This document shows positions 1 to 7,645 of a stretch of 34,362 nucleotides of DNA, one piece after another. Position 1 is the first letter of the stretch; each line of letters starts with the position of its first letter. The position numbers and the translations under genes were made by a program. Where the stretch lies: NCBI GenBank assembly GCA_047972265.1, contig JBKEAM010000138.1:1-34362 (forward strand). Direction: 5' to 3'. Source of the stretch: JAAYCI01 sp047972265 (lineage in GTDB: Bacteria; Bacillota; Clostridia; Oscillospirales; Ruminococcaceae). Under the pieces are notes generated by a model. It did not search any database. It saw only the letters and a program-made list of their open reading frames with translations, and was not told the origin of the DNA.

Positions 1-226
1 GTGGAATCTTACGGTCATCCTCCAGCCATTCGTCAATCACGGGAATGAAATCTCCCAGCACCGGATAGCTCTTTGGCTCGGTATCCGGCAGATTGTTCTC
101 GCTCCAGTCAAGCTGGTAGGCATACTTTTGGACGGTCTTGAAGCTGTGACCTGTCTTGCGGGAAATTTCCCGTAAACTCAGGTCTTCATTTTCGTACAGA
201 TCTTTGATATTATTTGCTTGAGCCAT
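1..226 (-). CDS. istA: IS21-family transposase IstA, N-terminal part (cut by window edge)
   Basis: About 75 codons are visible from an ATG at 226, preceded by an AAAGGTG ribosome site. The peptide opens MAQANNIKDLYENEDLSLRE and continues with a helix-turn-helix (about residues 14-37, SLREISRKTGHSFKTVQKYA), then a DTEPKSYPVLGDFIPVIDEWL stretch. This arrangement is typical of IS21-type IstA, whose N-terminal HTH precedes the DDE integrase core; the core and any istB helper lie off the window. Family assignment is from recognition of the N-terminal pattern, so it is fairly but not fully certain. Whether the element is intact cannot be judged here. Confidence 0.8.
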   Translation of the reverse strand, partial: MAQANNIKDLYENEDLSLREISRKTGHSFKTVQKYAYQLDWSENNLPDTEPKSYPVLGDFIPVIDEWLEDDRKIP

Positions 227-400
227 TCTTAACACCTTTCTGCTACCCCCTTAGTCTCTCACAATTCTAAGGGTAGCGGTTATTTCAGGTGCTGACAATG
301 GCTCTCTTTTTATGCCATCTGGAGTGCTAACTTTTTCGAGACCTTTTGCGATACTTTCATTTTACCGAAAACATACATTGGTTTGAATACCGGAAAGATT
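227..400. mobile_element. Probable terminal region of the IS21-type element, with istA leader hairpin
   Basis: Upstream of istA lies a non-coding stretch that contains an inverted repeat (242-254 GCTACCCCCTTAG with 267-277 CTAAGGGTAGC) just ahead of the istA ribosome site. In the istA orientation it would form a leader hairpin. IS21-type elements carry long ends with several internal binding repeats, so the element end is expected within about 100-170 bp upstream of istA, but I cannot fix the exact terminal TG dinucleotide or a target duplication from one end. The right boundary given is approximate. Confidence 0.45.
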
Positions 401-606
401 CACCATAAACATTTATCTCTTATCAATTTAGCATTCCATCTAAAACGCCTTATAAAATTGGCAACTAAATCCGGCAGTTATTGCTCCCTTTTAATTTTGA
501 CTTATACATCAATATATTTACTTTTTCACAAGCAATGCTCATTTTACCCCAATAGATAGTATTTCCTTTAAAAATTGCTATAACTATGCGCAGGCAGCAA
601 ATGCTC
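401..606. other. Gene-poor AT-rich intergenic stretch
   Basis: No open frame here has a ribosome site or recognisable protein. A 62-codon leftward frame (465-653) runs through the terminator hairpin and has no similarity I recognise. The stretch separates the insertion sequence end from the sulfatase operon terminator. Confidence 0.5.
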
Positions 607-644
607 AAAAAAACCAGTGTTGAATCATAAGATTCAACACTGGT
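607..644 (-). terminator. Rho-independent terminator of the two-sulfatase operon
   Basis: A 13-14 bp perfect inverted repeat (614-626 CCAGTGTTGAATC and 631-643) with a 4-nt loop is followed, in the leftward direction, by a run of seven T (complement of 607-613). It lies about 50 bp after the stop of the 692-2296 sulfatase. Confidence 0.92.
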
Positions 645-691
645 TTCTATCAAATTATAATAAAATCGCTGTTTCTAAACAACAAATTTAA

Positions 692-2296
692 TTAATGGTG
701 CAGTTCTCTGCAATAGGTCATCAACGCGCCAAAGTTTATTCCATCCTCAATCATTTTTTTAACTTCTGCTTCATGCTGCGGTGGCACCAAAGCACGTACC
801 CTTGCCCACATCATTTTGGGCGTAAAGCGCTGGTCATATTCAAAGGGGACAATATCTGCCGTAGCTTGCAGCCACTTCAGCATGTCTACCTGCATGCGCG
901 CAACAACACTGGCTATCTTTGTATCACCTATTTTGTTTTGCATTTCTCCGGGGTCCACTTCTAAATCATACAGCTCATCGTTGCCTAAAGAGCGGCTTAC
1001 ATATTTATACCGCCCATCAAACATCATAATTCCTTTTGCGTGGGCTTCATCATCTGTTTGTGCCATCATTTTGGGCCAATATGCCATGCTTTTGGGCGCG
1101 CCATTTGGCCCGGCGCTATGGTATTCGTCACAATGCAGCTCTCCCGGCATACGCCCGCCTTCACAATGCACATAGTTGCGCACCAATTCGCTTCTGTTTT
1201 GCAACACAGGGGTTAAATTTTTTCCAAAATGCGTGTGCGAAGGCTCTACACCTGCCATCTCCATGGCTGTGGCGTAAAAATCCACCAATTCTACAAGGCT
1301 ATGGCTAATGCCTGCATCCACCGTCATCTCTTTTGGCGGCTTAATAAGGAAAGGCACTCGTGTAAGGCAATCTTCAAATGTGTTTTGCGCTTTTTCTACT
1401 AAGCCGTAGTCCCCTGTGTAGTCGCCGTGGTCACTTAAAAAGAAAATGGCACAGTCATCATAAATTTTTGCCTGCTTAAGCGCAGCTACAAGGCGGGCAA
1501 ATTGCTCGTCTACCTTCATACACATACCACGGTATACCGCACGCAGCTCATCCCAGTCTTCTTCTGTATATGCCTCCATGCCCGCATATTCTCTAATCAA
1601 GTTTTCTATTTTGGGCTTACCTGCACAGCCCTCTGCGCGAATACGCTGCGGCATCTTCTTTTTATCTATGGCCGAATAATATGGTTCTTCTACCTGGTAG
1701 GGTGTATGCGGATAAACCAAGCCTAAAAACATACATAAAGGGCGGTCATCTACCCGAGAAAGAATGCGCTCGATGGCAGCATCCACCACTTCATCATCGC
1801 CATTATAGTTTTTGCCGTCTGTCGAAAGTTCCAACTGCCCCTCAAAATGCGAGTAATAGTGCTTGTTTCCTTCATCGCCCCGCAGGTTGGGCTGTTTCGG
1901 GCCGGGGCCGCGCTTTTTTTGCCCGCCATAATAAATCTCATTTGCATGAGATTCTGTCCAACCAGAAATTTGCCCCGCGGTTAAATCGTTTCGGTCGTTC
2001 ATCCACACATAATAGCCCGCTTCTTTCAGCTCTTTTAGCAGGGTTGTTTCGCCCGGCTGTAACAAATAGCTCATGGTACGGTGCCCGCGTACATGCGGAT
2101 ATAACCCGGTAAAAAAGCTGCATCTGCTGGGCACACAAACCGGATTTTGACAATACGCCCGCGAAAAAGAAACTGCTTCTGTCTTAGCAAACTGGTCTAA
2201 ATATGGGGTTACTGCCGATGCATCTCCCAAGTGACCCAATGCATCCGCACGCATTTCATCCGGGTTAAAAATTATGATATGTGGCTTTTTTGCCAT
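692..2296 (-). CDS. Cys-type sulfatase (alkaline phosphatase superfamily), cytoplasmic
   Basis: A 534-residue sulfatase. It starts with the usual beta strand and metal-site region (HIIIFNPDEMRAD, residues 6-18), then carries the formylglycine motif C54-V-P-S-R followed by FFTGLYPHVRGH, and the late metal motif LSDHGDYTGDYG. Cys54 must be converted to formylglycine for sulfate-ester hydrolysis; the maturase is encoded at 11550-12650. There is no signal peptide, so it should act in the cytoplasm on imported substrate. ATG at 2296 is preceded by AAGGAGATAAGT. It is second in a leftward operon, 108 bp after another sulfatase, and ends at a strong terminator. The exact sulfated sugar and S1 subfamily cannot be named from the sequence. 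Confidence 0.93.
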   Translation of the reverse strand: MAKKPHIIIFNPDEMRADALGHLGDASAVTPYLDQFAKTEAVSFSRAYCQNPVCVPSRCSFFTGLYPHVRGHRTMSYLLQPGETTLLKELKEAGYYVWMNDRNDLTAGQISGWTESHANEIYYGGQKKRGPGPKQPNLRGDEGNKHYYSHFEGQLELSTDGKNYNGDDEVVDAAIERILSRVDDRPLCMFLGLVYPHTPYQVEEPYYSAIDKKKMPQRIRAEGCAGKPKIENLIREYAGMEAYTEEDWDELRAVYRGMCMKVDEQFARLVAALKQAKIYDDCAIFFLSDHGDYTGDYGLVEKAQNTFEDCLTRVPFLIKPPKEMTVDAGISHSLVELVDFYATAMEMAGVEPSHTHFGKNLTPVLQNRSELVRNYVHCEGGRMPGELHCDEYHSAGPNGAPKSMAYWPKMMAQTDDEAHAKGIMMFDGRYKYVSRSLGNDELYDLEVDPGEMQNKIGDTKIASVVARMQVDMLKWLQATADIVPFEYDQRFTPKMMWARVRALVPPQHEAEVKKMIEDGINFGALMTYCRELHH

Positions 2297-2404
2297 ACTT
2301 ATCTCCTTATAAAATACCCTGTACTTGTTTGCAAAGCCAAATGCCCCACTTTTACTGGCAAAATATGGGCTTTGGTTTTAAGTAAATATTATTGCTCGCC
2401 TTGC

Positions 2405-3922
2405 TTAATACTGCTCCTTCAATTCGCGTGGATGGCGCTTGCGCAGTTCTTCGGCACAATCGGCACGTCCGGTTTGCTCCAACCTTTTGCAGTAATCCTG
2501 CAAGTAGCCCCTGCAATGAAAAGGGCCACCCTCCGCTATTACCGACCAGAGGGGGTCTTCATGCGCATTTTCAATATTAATAAGCATATTTTCTGCCACC
2601 CAACGCTCTAGGTACCAGGCACCATGCCAGCAAACTTCCGGGTATTCTTCTGCCAAATTATGCTGCTCGTGTGGGTCATTTTTTACATTAAACAGTTCTT
2701 CCGATTCCAGTAAATGGTACCCATCGTGATAAGTACGAATGTAAATCCAATCCTCAAAACGCACACTGCGCTGGCATACATGCGCACACTGGCTTACCAC
2801 CAAATACTCTCTGCCGCCATCCTCCCCATTGCGCACACAGTCGGCAAAACTTTGTCCATCATAAAGGGGTGGATTAATTTTGCCCACCACTCTATTGCCT
2901 GTAAACTCGGATACTCCCCCTAGCAAATCAACAAGTGTTGGTAAAAGGTCTACATTGTAATGAAACCCCTTGGATTTTACGTTTTTGGGGCATCCCGGCC
3001 ATTTTATAATAAGTGGAATATGCGTTGTGGCATAATCGGCCTCGCCATGTTCGCAGTAGGCACCCATTTCTCCAAGGTCTTCCCCATGGTCAGAGCTTAT
3101 GATGATAACGGTATCTTCATAAATCCCCTGCTCTTTCAGCTTATTAAAAACCTGCCCCAATTGCTGGTCCGCATACCAAACCCCCGTATCATACTCATCA
3201 ATCAAAGCTTTAAAATCACCCAAACTGCAAATTTCCGTAAGCTGTCTTGGGTTCATTTTATCTGGTGTTGCGCTATAGCCGTTTACTTCGCAGGCACTGT
3301 GTGCCCCTACTCTAAAGCGACGGTGCTCATCCAGTAATTCTTCTGTCATCCAGCTATCCGGCGAAGGCACGTTTGCAAATGGCTTTCCATATTCTTCGGG
3401 GGTACGGTATGGGATATGAGGGTCCCACACATGCAAATGCAAAAACCAATCTTCGGTATTCTGCTTGCGTTCCAGCCAATCTAACGCCTGTGGAATAACA
3501 TCGTGGGCGGGTTCTAATCCACGTTTGCCAATATTGTAGCATTCGTCAAATCCGCCGTTAAACCACCATGCACCGTGCCTGTCTGCAAAGCTGCTGATGG
3601 AGGCTGTTTTCATGCCTGCCCTGCGCATAACGGCCGGCAGGTTATAGCGTCCGTTAAAGTCCGCCATTCCCCTGTCTTTTCCTTCCCAGCGCATTTCGGC
3701 ATTTACACCTCCATGCCCCACACAGCCTGTATGTATGCCAAACCTCCCTGTCATTAGCGCTGCCCGGCTGGGCAAACAGGGGGCGTCCGAGCAATAATAA
3801 TCTGTAAAGCAAACCGCTTCTTTGGCAACCGCGTCTAAATTTGGAGATGTGTTTCGCTCATACCCATAACATCCCAAATGATCGGGGCGCAGCGTATCAA
3901 TATCAACATATAATATTTTCAT
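2405..3922 (-). CDS. Cys-type sulfatase, cytoplasmic, first gene of leftward operon
   Basis: A 505-residue sulfatase when started at the ATG at 3922, which has GGAGG six bases upstream; an upstream in-frame start at 3946 lacks a ribosome site and adds eight odd residues. The protein begins MKILYVDIDTLRPDHLGCYG, typical of the sulfatase metal site, with the formylglycine motif C49-L-P-S-R followed by AALMTGR, and the SSDHGEDLGEMG metal motif. No signal peptide is visible. It is the first gene after the predicted two-component regulator-dependent promoter at 3996-4048 and is followed by the 692-2296 sulfatase. The two differ strongly outside the motifs, so they probably remove sulfate from different positions or sugars. 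Confidence 0.93.
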   Translation of the reverse strand: MKILYVDIDTLRPDHLGCYGYERNTSPNLDAVAKEAVCFTDYYCSDAPCLPSRAALMTGRFGIHTGCVGHGGVNAEMRWEGKDRGMADFNGRYNLPAVMRRAGMKTASISSFADRHGAWWFNGGFDECYNIGKRGLEPAHDVIPQALDWLERKQNTEDWFLHLHVWDPHIPYRTPEEYGKPFANVPSPDSWMTEELLDEHRRFRVGAHSACEVNGYSATPDKMNPRQLTEICSLGDFKALIDEYDTGVWYADQQLGQVFNKLKEQGIYEDTVIIISSDHGEDLGEMGAYCEHGEADYATTHIPLIIKWPGCPKNVKSKGFHYNVDLLPTLVDLLGGVSEFTGNRVVGKINPPLYDGQSFADCVRNGEDGGREYLVVSQCAHVCQRSVRFEDWIYIRTYHDGYHLLESEELFNVKNDPHEQHNLAEEYPEVCWHGAWYLERWVAENMLINIENAHEDPLWSVIAEGGPFHCRGYLQDYCKRLEQTGRADCAEELRKRHPRELKEQY

Positions 3923-3995
3923 ACAGTCCTCCACATAAGCATTCAAAATTCAAAAAACATCTTTAAGCAGTGTAAATAAACAATTTTCCTTAATC

Positions 3996-4048
3996 AGTAT
4001 AGTTGATAAAAATACCCCTATTCTATCAATAAGCCGCACAAAACTATC
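3996..4048 (-). promoter_or_regulatory. Predicted regulator-dependent promoter of the leftward sulfatase operon
   Basis: On the minus strand a TATACT -10 box (3996-4001) is preceded by a 16-bp gap and the element TGATAGAATAG (4018-4028). A second GATAG lies exactly 21 bp further upstream (4044-4048 against 4023-4027). There is no -35 consensus: the element occupies that place. Direct repeats two helical turns apart that overlap -35 are what AraC-type activators usually need. The same element with the same 16-bp gap occurs before the GH3 gene. Binding by the 4123-5718 regulator is inference. Confidence 0.6.
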
Positions 4049-4072
4049 GCAAATACGCCCACCTCCGCAAAC

Positions 4073-4115
4073 AAAAAAAACAGCAAGACCACCAAATCAT
4101 GGTCTTGCTGTTTTT
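4073..4115. terminator. Bidirectional terminator after the response regulator gene
   Basis: An 11-bp perfect inverted repeat (4081-4091 CAGCAAGACCA and 4100-4110) is flanked by an A run (4073-4080) and a T run (4111-4115), so it can end transcription in either direction. It lies eight bases after the regulator stop codon and shields the sulfatase promoter downstream. Confidence 0.9.
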
Positions 4116-4122
4116 ATTCGTT

Positions 4123-5718
4123 TTATCCCTTTTCACTTTCTTTGCTCTTTCTCTCGTCCTGCGGGGTATTTCCTATTTCTTTTTTATAGGTATACGAAAA
4201 GTGAGAAAAGCTGCAATACCCTACCTTCGCCGCTATAAAACTAACGGGCAGGTTGGTGGTAAGCAAAAGGGTCTTTGCTGTTTGCATTTTTTGCTGGATA
4301 ATATATTCCTTAATTGTCAGGCCCATTTCTTTTTTAAAAATACGAGTCATATAATCTGCGCTTAGGTTTACATGGGCAGCTATGTCATCCCTCCATAACT
4401 CGTTAGACAAATGATCGTTAATGTATCTAACAATTTCTGCCACCAAAGATTTTTGGTCCATCGGCCCCGTTTTGGCTTCTAAGCCCTGCATCACCAAATG
4501 AATAAGGCGCTTCATATTTTCAATCGATTTCATTCCGTTGCGATAAACTTCAAAGTCTTCCGGCGTATGAAACAGATTATGTATCTTTTCTTCATTGCCC
4601 TCAAGAGAATGGTATACCATCTGCATAAAATCCTGATAAAAGGCTCGCAGTGTTTCTGCATCCAGGCGCCCTTCCTCCGAAAGTGTATCCAGCAACTCAG
4701 TCCCCTCTTTTTCTACTGCGTCAGTGTAGCCATCCCGCAAAAGGCCATGCCAACTGCGTATTTGAGGCACCCGAAAAGAGTGCGGCACCCTTCTTTTTTC
4801 TTCCCGTTGAAATACCCCTTCACGCAGCGAAACATTGTCTGCACACATTTCTTTTAGGCTGCGCCAGCACTCGGGCATATCATCTACCAGCAGGGGCCCG
4901 TCCAGGTAACAGGCAATATGACAGTGCAAAAATTGCTCACATACACTGCGCAAAAACATCAATTGCCGCACTACACTTTCCAGGGGCATTTCTTCCCCCT
5001 CTGTATTTTGCAGCACCATTGCGTAACAATAGTCATCTCCCATCATGTACGATATAACCGAAAGCTCCGAATGGGGCTCAAATATCTCTTTGGCAATATT
5101 GCCCAGGGCCACCGCCAGCAAGCTTCCCTCCCAGGTTTCTGCCCCTTCCAGCCAGCGTATGGCTTGCAGCAAAACCAAATACCCCGCTTTGCCGCGCAGG
5201 GGCAAAATACCAAGTTTTTCTAAAGTGGTTACATCCCTCTCGTTTCTTTGGGCATTTAAAAAACCACGAAGCACATTGGCAACAATGGCCGGCTGCTGCT
5301 GATGAAAGGCCCTGCCTTTTTGCTCCAATTGGTCTTGGTCGTAGTTGCTGTGCATATCCTCTACCGCTTTGGCAACCGCCCGGCTAATTTCGGCATAAGA
5401 AGCGGGCTGGGTAATATAGTCAAAACCCCCAAGTTTAAGCGCCTCTTGTGCGTAGCTAAACTTTGCATGTGCCGTTAAAAAAATGCAACGTGTTTTCATT
5501 CCTTTTTCACGCATCCATGCCACCAGTTCCAGGCCGTTTTCCATTGGCATTTCAATATCGCAAAGCATCACATCTGCTATCTTTTTTTGCAGGCTGGTGC
5601 GCGCATCCAAGGCATTATAGGCCACCTGCACCTCTGTAAAGCCCATAGCGCCCCAGTTTACCCCCTGCTTCAGCCCCTGTGCCACGTCCATCTGGTCATC
5701 AACTATCAATAGCTTCAC
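4123..5718 (-). CDS. YesN-type response regulator (receiver plus AraC-type DNA-binding domain)
   Basis: A 531-residue two-component regulator. The receiver domain (about 1-120) has D7/D8, phospho-acceptor D54 (VMLCDIEMP) and T82 (FLTAHA). The usual conserved lysine is replaced by glutamine: the motif reads DYITQP (Q104). A long middle region (about 150-410) is unassigned. The C-terminus (about 425-525) is an AraC-type double helix-turn-helix, with DDIAAHVNLSADYMTRIFKK and a second helix pair near SFIAAKVGYCSFSHFSYTYKK. Start is a GTG at 5718 with AGGAGGTGATAAGAA upstream. The gene overlaps the sensor kinase end by 20 bp, indicating translational coupling. It probably activates the sulfatase and glycosidase operons on either side. 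Confidence 0.93.
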   Translation of the reverse strand: MKLLIVDDQMDVAQGLKQGVNWGAMGFTEVQVAYNALDARTSLQKKIADVMLCDIEMPMENGLELVAWMREKGMKTRCIFLTAHAKFSYAQEALKLGGFDYITQPASYAEISRAVAKAVEDMHSNYDQDQLEQKGRAFHQQQPAIVANVLRGFLNAQRNERDVTTLEKLGILPLRGKAGYLVLLQAIRWLEGAETWEGSLLAVALGNIAKEIFEPHSELSVISYMMGDDYCYAMVLQNTEGEEMPLESVVRQLMFLRSVCEQFLHCHIACYLDGPLLVDDMPECWRSLKEMCADNVSLREGVFQREEKRRVPHSFRVPQIRSWHGLLRDGYTDAVEKEGTELLDTLSEEGRLDAETLRAFYQDFMQMVYHSLEGNEEKIHNLFHTPEDFEVYRNGMKSIENMKRLIHLVMQGLEAKTGPMDQKSLVAEIVRYINDHLSNELWRDDIAAHVNLSADYMTRIFKKEMGLTIKEYIIQQKMQTAKTLLLTTNLPVSFIAAKVGYCSFSHFSYTYKKEIGNTPQDERKSKESEKG

Positions 5719-7411
5719 TTCTTATCACCTCCTCTTTTTGCTGTGGTATATATAGGTCTATCTGCGCGCCGCCATCACTCCCGTTAGAAAAGGTAGCGGC
5801 AAAATTCTCTCCGTACAATATTGTAAACCGCCGTATTACATTGGCAATCCCTATGTGCTCGCCACTTTCCTGCACTCTGGGCAACTCCAAATTCAGTTTA
5901 TGCAACTGCTCCTCGGTAAAACCACTGCCATTATCCCGTATGGTAATGTTTGCAAGCATCTCTCCATCCATATCCAGGCAGCGTGCCTCCAACCATATTT
6001 GAAGAAAAGCCTTTTCTAAAGTGGCGTGCTTTACGCTATTTTCTACCAAGGTAAGCACCGATACCACAGGTACCTTTAGTTCGGCAAGACGCTTGTCTAC
6101 ATTAACCCAGCAAACAGAGGGCACCACCCGGCCAATGCTATGAAGCTCCACGTAGTTTCTGCACAGTTCCAGTTCTGTTTCAAGGTCAACCGTGTCTGCA
6201 TGAAAAGACAACACATACCGCAGATGCTTAGATAATGGCAAAATAAGGGATTGTACTTCTACCGTATTACCTGCCCCCGCCAATGCATACAAATTTTTAA
6301 GGCAATTTAAAAAAAAGTGCGGCTTAATTTGCATTTTCAGGGCAATCATCTCACTGCGTTCGGCGGCAAGCTGTTTTTCGTAGGTTTCAATCTTTAGTTC
6401 GCCTATTTGTCCAATCATAGAGTTAAAGGTATCGCTCACCCTTTTAAATTCCACACTGGAATATTTGTCGCTTACCCGCTCTTGTAAATCTCCAGCTTGT
6501 ATTCTTTCCATCGAATATACAAGCTTTTTCATTGGGCGAAGAAAACTGCCGTTCAAGTATCTGTACAAAAGGGGCAGCGTAATTATGGCCAAAGCAGATA
6601 TAACAAGCAACATTGTTTGCAGCAGGGTAAGTTGAGAAATGCCCGCGTAGGGCACAACACAAACAATGCCTATAGATCCAACATAATCCTCTATTACAAT
6701 TGTCGAATCGTCTTTATACAAATGGCTTACTTCGCTTACAGCGTCATCGTTGGTTAACAGTTGTTCGTTTTTAGCAAATAACAACCGCCCGTCTATAGAG
6801 TATTTTTGCTCCATAATTTCTGCCAAGTACTCTATATCCAACAAGCAAACACAGTATACCTCGCGCCAATTTACCGCACGGCATAAAAAGTAGCGCCCGT
6901 TTATAACAATAGTTGTCCACTCATTCATTGGTATTTCGCCGTTTTCCAGCCCTTGCGGCAGCGCCTGGCGGATACTTGTTTTTAGTTGCACACGTTCGGC
7001 ACCGGTTTCTCCCGCAAGCTGGCCGTATGCCCCATGAAAAATACCTGCATTGGCGCTATACACCAATATACCTGTAACCGAATTGTTTCTGCTTATAATG
7101 GGCTCAAAGGTTTTTCCTATTTCTTCGGCGGCGTAGTATACCTGTGTCATGTCCTGCTCACTGCCCAAGTTTTTAAACAAAATATAATCGGTAGCAACAT
7201 CATCCAAATACTCTTCCAGTTGGTTCATTTCTTCGGTTATATTGATGCTGACGGCACGCAAAACAGAGCGCATGTTTTGTTCGGTTTGCACTTTCACCTG
7301 ATTTCCCAGCTCCATGCTAAACACAATAAGTACGCTGGCAACCAACGCAATAAGTAAAATAAAAACGGTAGGAACCACAAAGCGTAAGGATCTCGAAGAT
7401 TTCTTTTTCAT
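5699..7411 (-). CDS. YesM-type membrane sensor histidine kinase
   Basis: A 570-residue kinase of the His_kinase/HATPase_c class. Membrane segments lie at about residues 11-33 and 262-284 with an extracellular sensor region of about 230 residues between. HAMP-like linker (about 285-340) is followed by the phospho-acceptor motif QIKPHFFLNCL (H365), the N box VENSVKH (N458) and the GSGF ATP-lid motif. The ATG at 7411 is chosen because AAGGAGGAAG precedes it; an upstream TTG at 7444 would include the ribosome site itself in the protein. Its stop overlaps the regulator gene. It likely senses an extracellular sugar or a binding protein and phosphorylates the partner regulator. The ligand is unknown. 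Confidence 0.93.
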   Translation of the reverse strand: MKKKSSRSLRFVVPTVFILLIALVASVLIVFSMELGNQVKVQTEQNMRSVLRAVSINITEEMNQLEEYLDDVATDYILFKNLGSEQDMTQVYYAAEEIGKTFEPIISRNNSVTGILVYSANAGIFHGAYGQLAGETGAERVQLKTSIRQALPQGLENGEIPMNEWTTIVINGRYFLCRAVNWREVYCVCLLDIEYLAEIMEQKYSIDGRLLFAKNEQLLTNDDAVSEVSHLYKDDSTIVIEDYVGSIGIVCVVPYAGISQLTLLQTMLLVISALAIITLPLLYRYLNGSFLRPMKKLVYSMERIQAGDLQERVSDKYSSVEFKRVSDTFNSMIGQIGELKIETYEKQLAAERSEMIALKMQIKPHFFLNCLKNLYALAGAGNTVEVQSLILPLSKHLRYVLSFHADTVDLETELELCRNYVELHSIGRVVPSVCWVNVDKRLAELKVPVVSVLTLVENSVKHATLEKAFLQIWLEARCLDMDGEMLANITIRDNGSGFTEEQLHKLNLELPRVQESGEHIGIANVIRRFTILYGENFAATFSNGSDGGAQIDLYIPQQKEEVIRSEAIDS

Positions 7412-7457
7412 GCGTGCATCTTCCTCCTTGCTGCCAAAGCCCAAAATCGACGATTTA

Positions 7458-7486
7458 ATTATGCCTACCTAACGTCCCCTTGTCAA
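7458..7486 (-). promoter_or_regulatory. Near-consensus sigma-A promoter of the kinase/regulator operon
   Basis: On the minus strand TTGACA (7481-7486) and CATAAT (7458-7463) are separated by exactly 17 bp, 47 bp before the kinase start codon. This suggests steady basal expression of the sensing system, unlike the two target promoters, which lack a -35 box. Confidence 0.85.
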
Positions 7487-7543
7487 ACCAAATCATTTTC
7501 TATTTATAACCGGGTCTCTCCATTATCAAAAAAGCAGGAAAGT

Positions 7544-7597
7544 TGAAAATCTTGAACGGTAAAATGATAGAAAAGGCTTTCTCTATGTTGATAGAAT
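7544..7597 (+). promoter_or_regulatory. Predicted regulator-dependent promoter of the GH3-anSME operon
   Basis: TGATAGAAAAG (7565-7575), a 16-bp gap, and TAGAAT (7592-7597, 5 of 6 to TATAAT) copy the layout of the promoter at 3996-4048. A weaker repeat TGAAAATC (from 7544) sits exactly 21 bp upstream of the main element. A further TTGATAGAAT overlaps the -10. There is no -35 consensus, in keeping with dependence on an activator. Assignment to the neighbouring AraC-type regulator is inference. Confidence 0.6.
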
Positions 7598-7645
7598 AAA
7601 ATTGCTTTAATTTAAGCAATAATCCGAGCGGAGGGTCTTTTGGTT

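Noticed and set aside
465..653. 62-codon leftward open frame
   Set aside because: It runs through the terminator hairpin, has no ribosome site and no recognisable protein features.
644..655. GATAG-containing TTTGATAGAAACC near the sulfatase terminator as another regulator site
   Set aside because: It lies after the operon end, beside the terminator, with no -10 box at the right distance and no 21-bp repeat.
1681..2112. Rightward open frames inside the first sulfatase, up to 143 codons
   Set aside because: They are antisense to a clear sulfatase and have no ribosome site or known motif.
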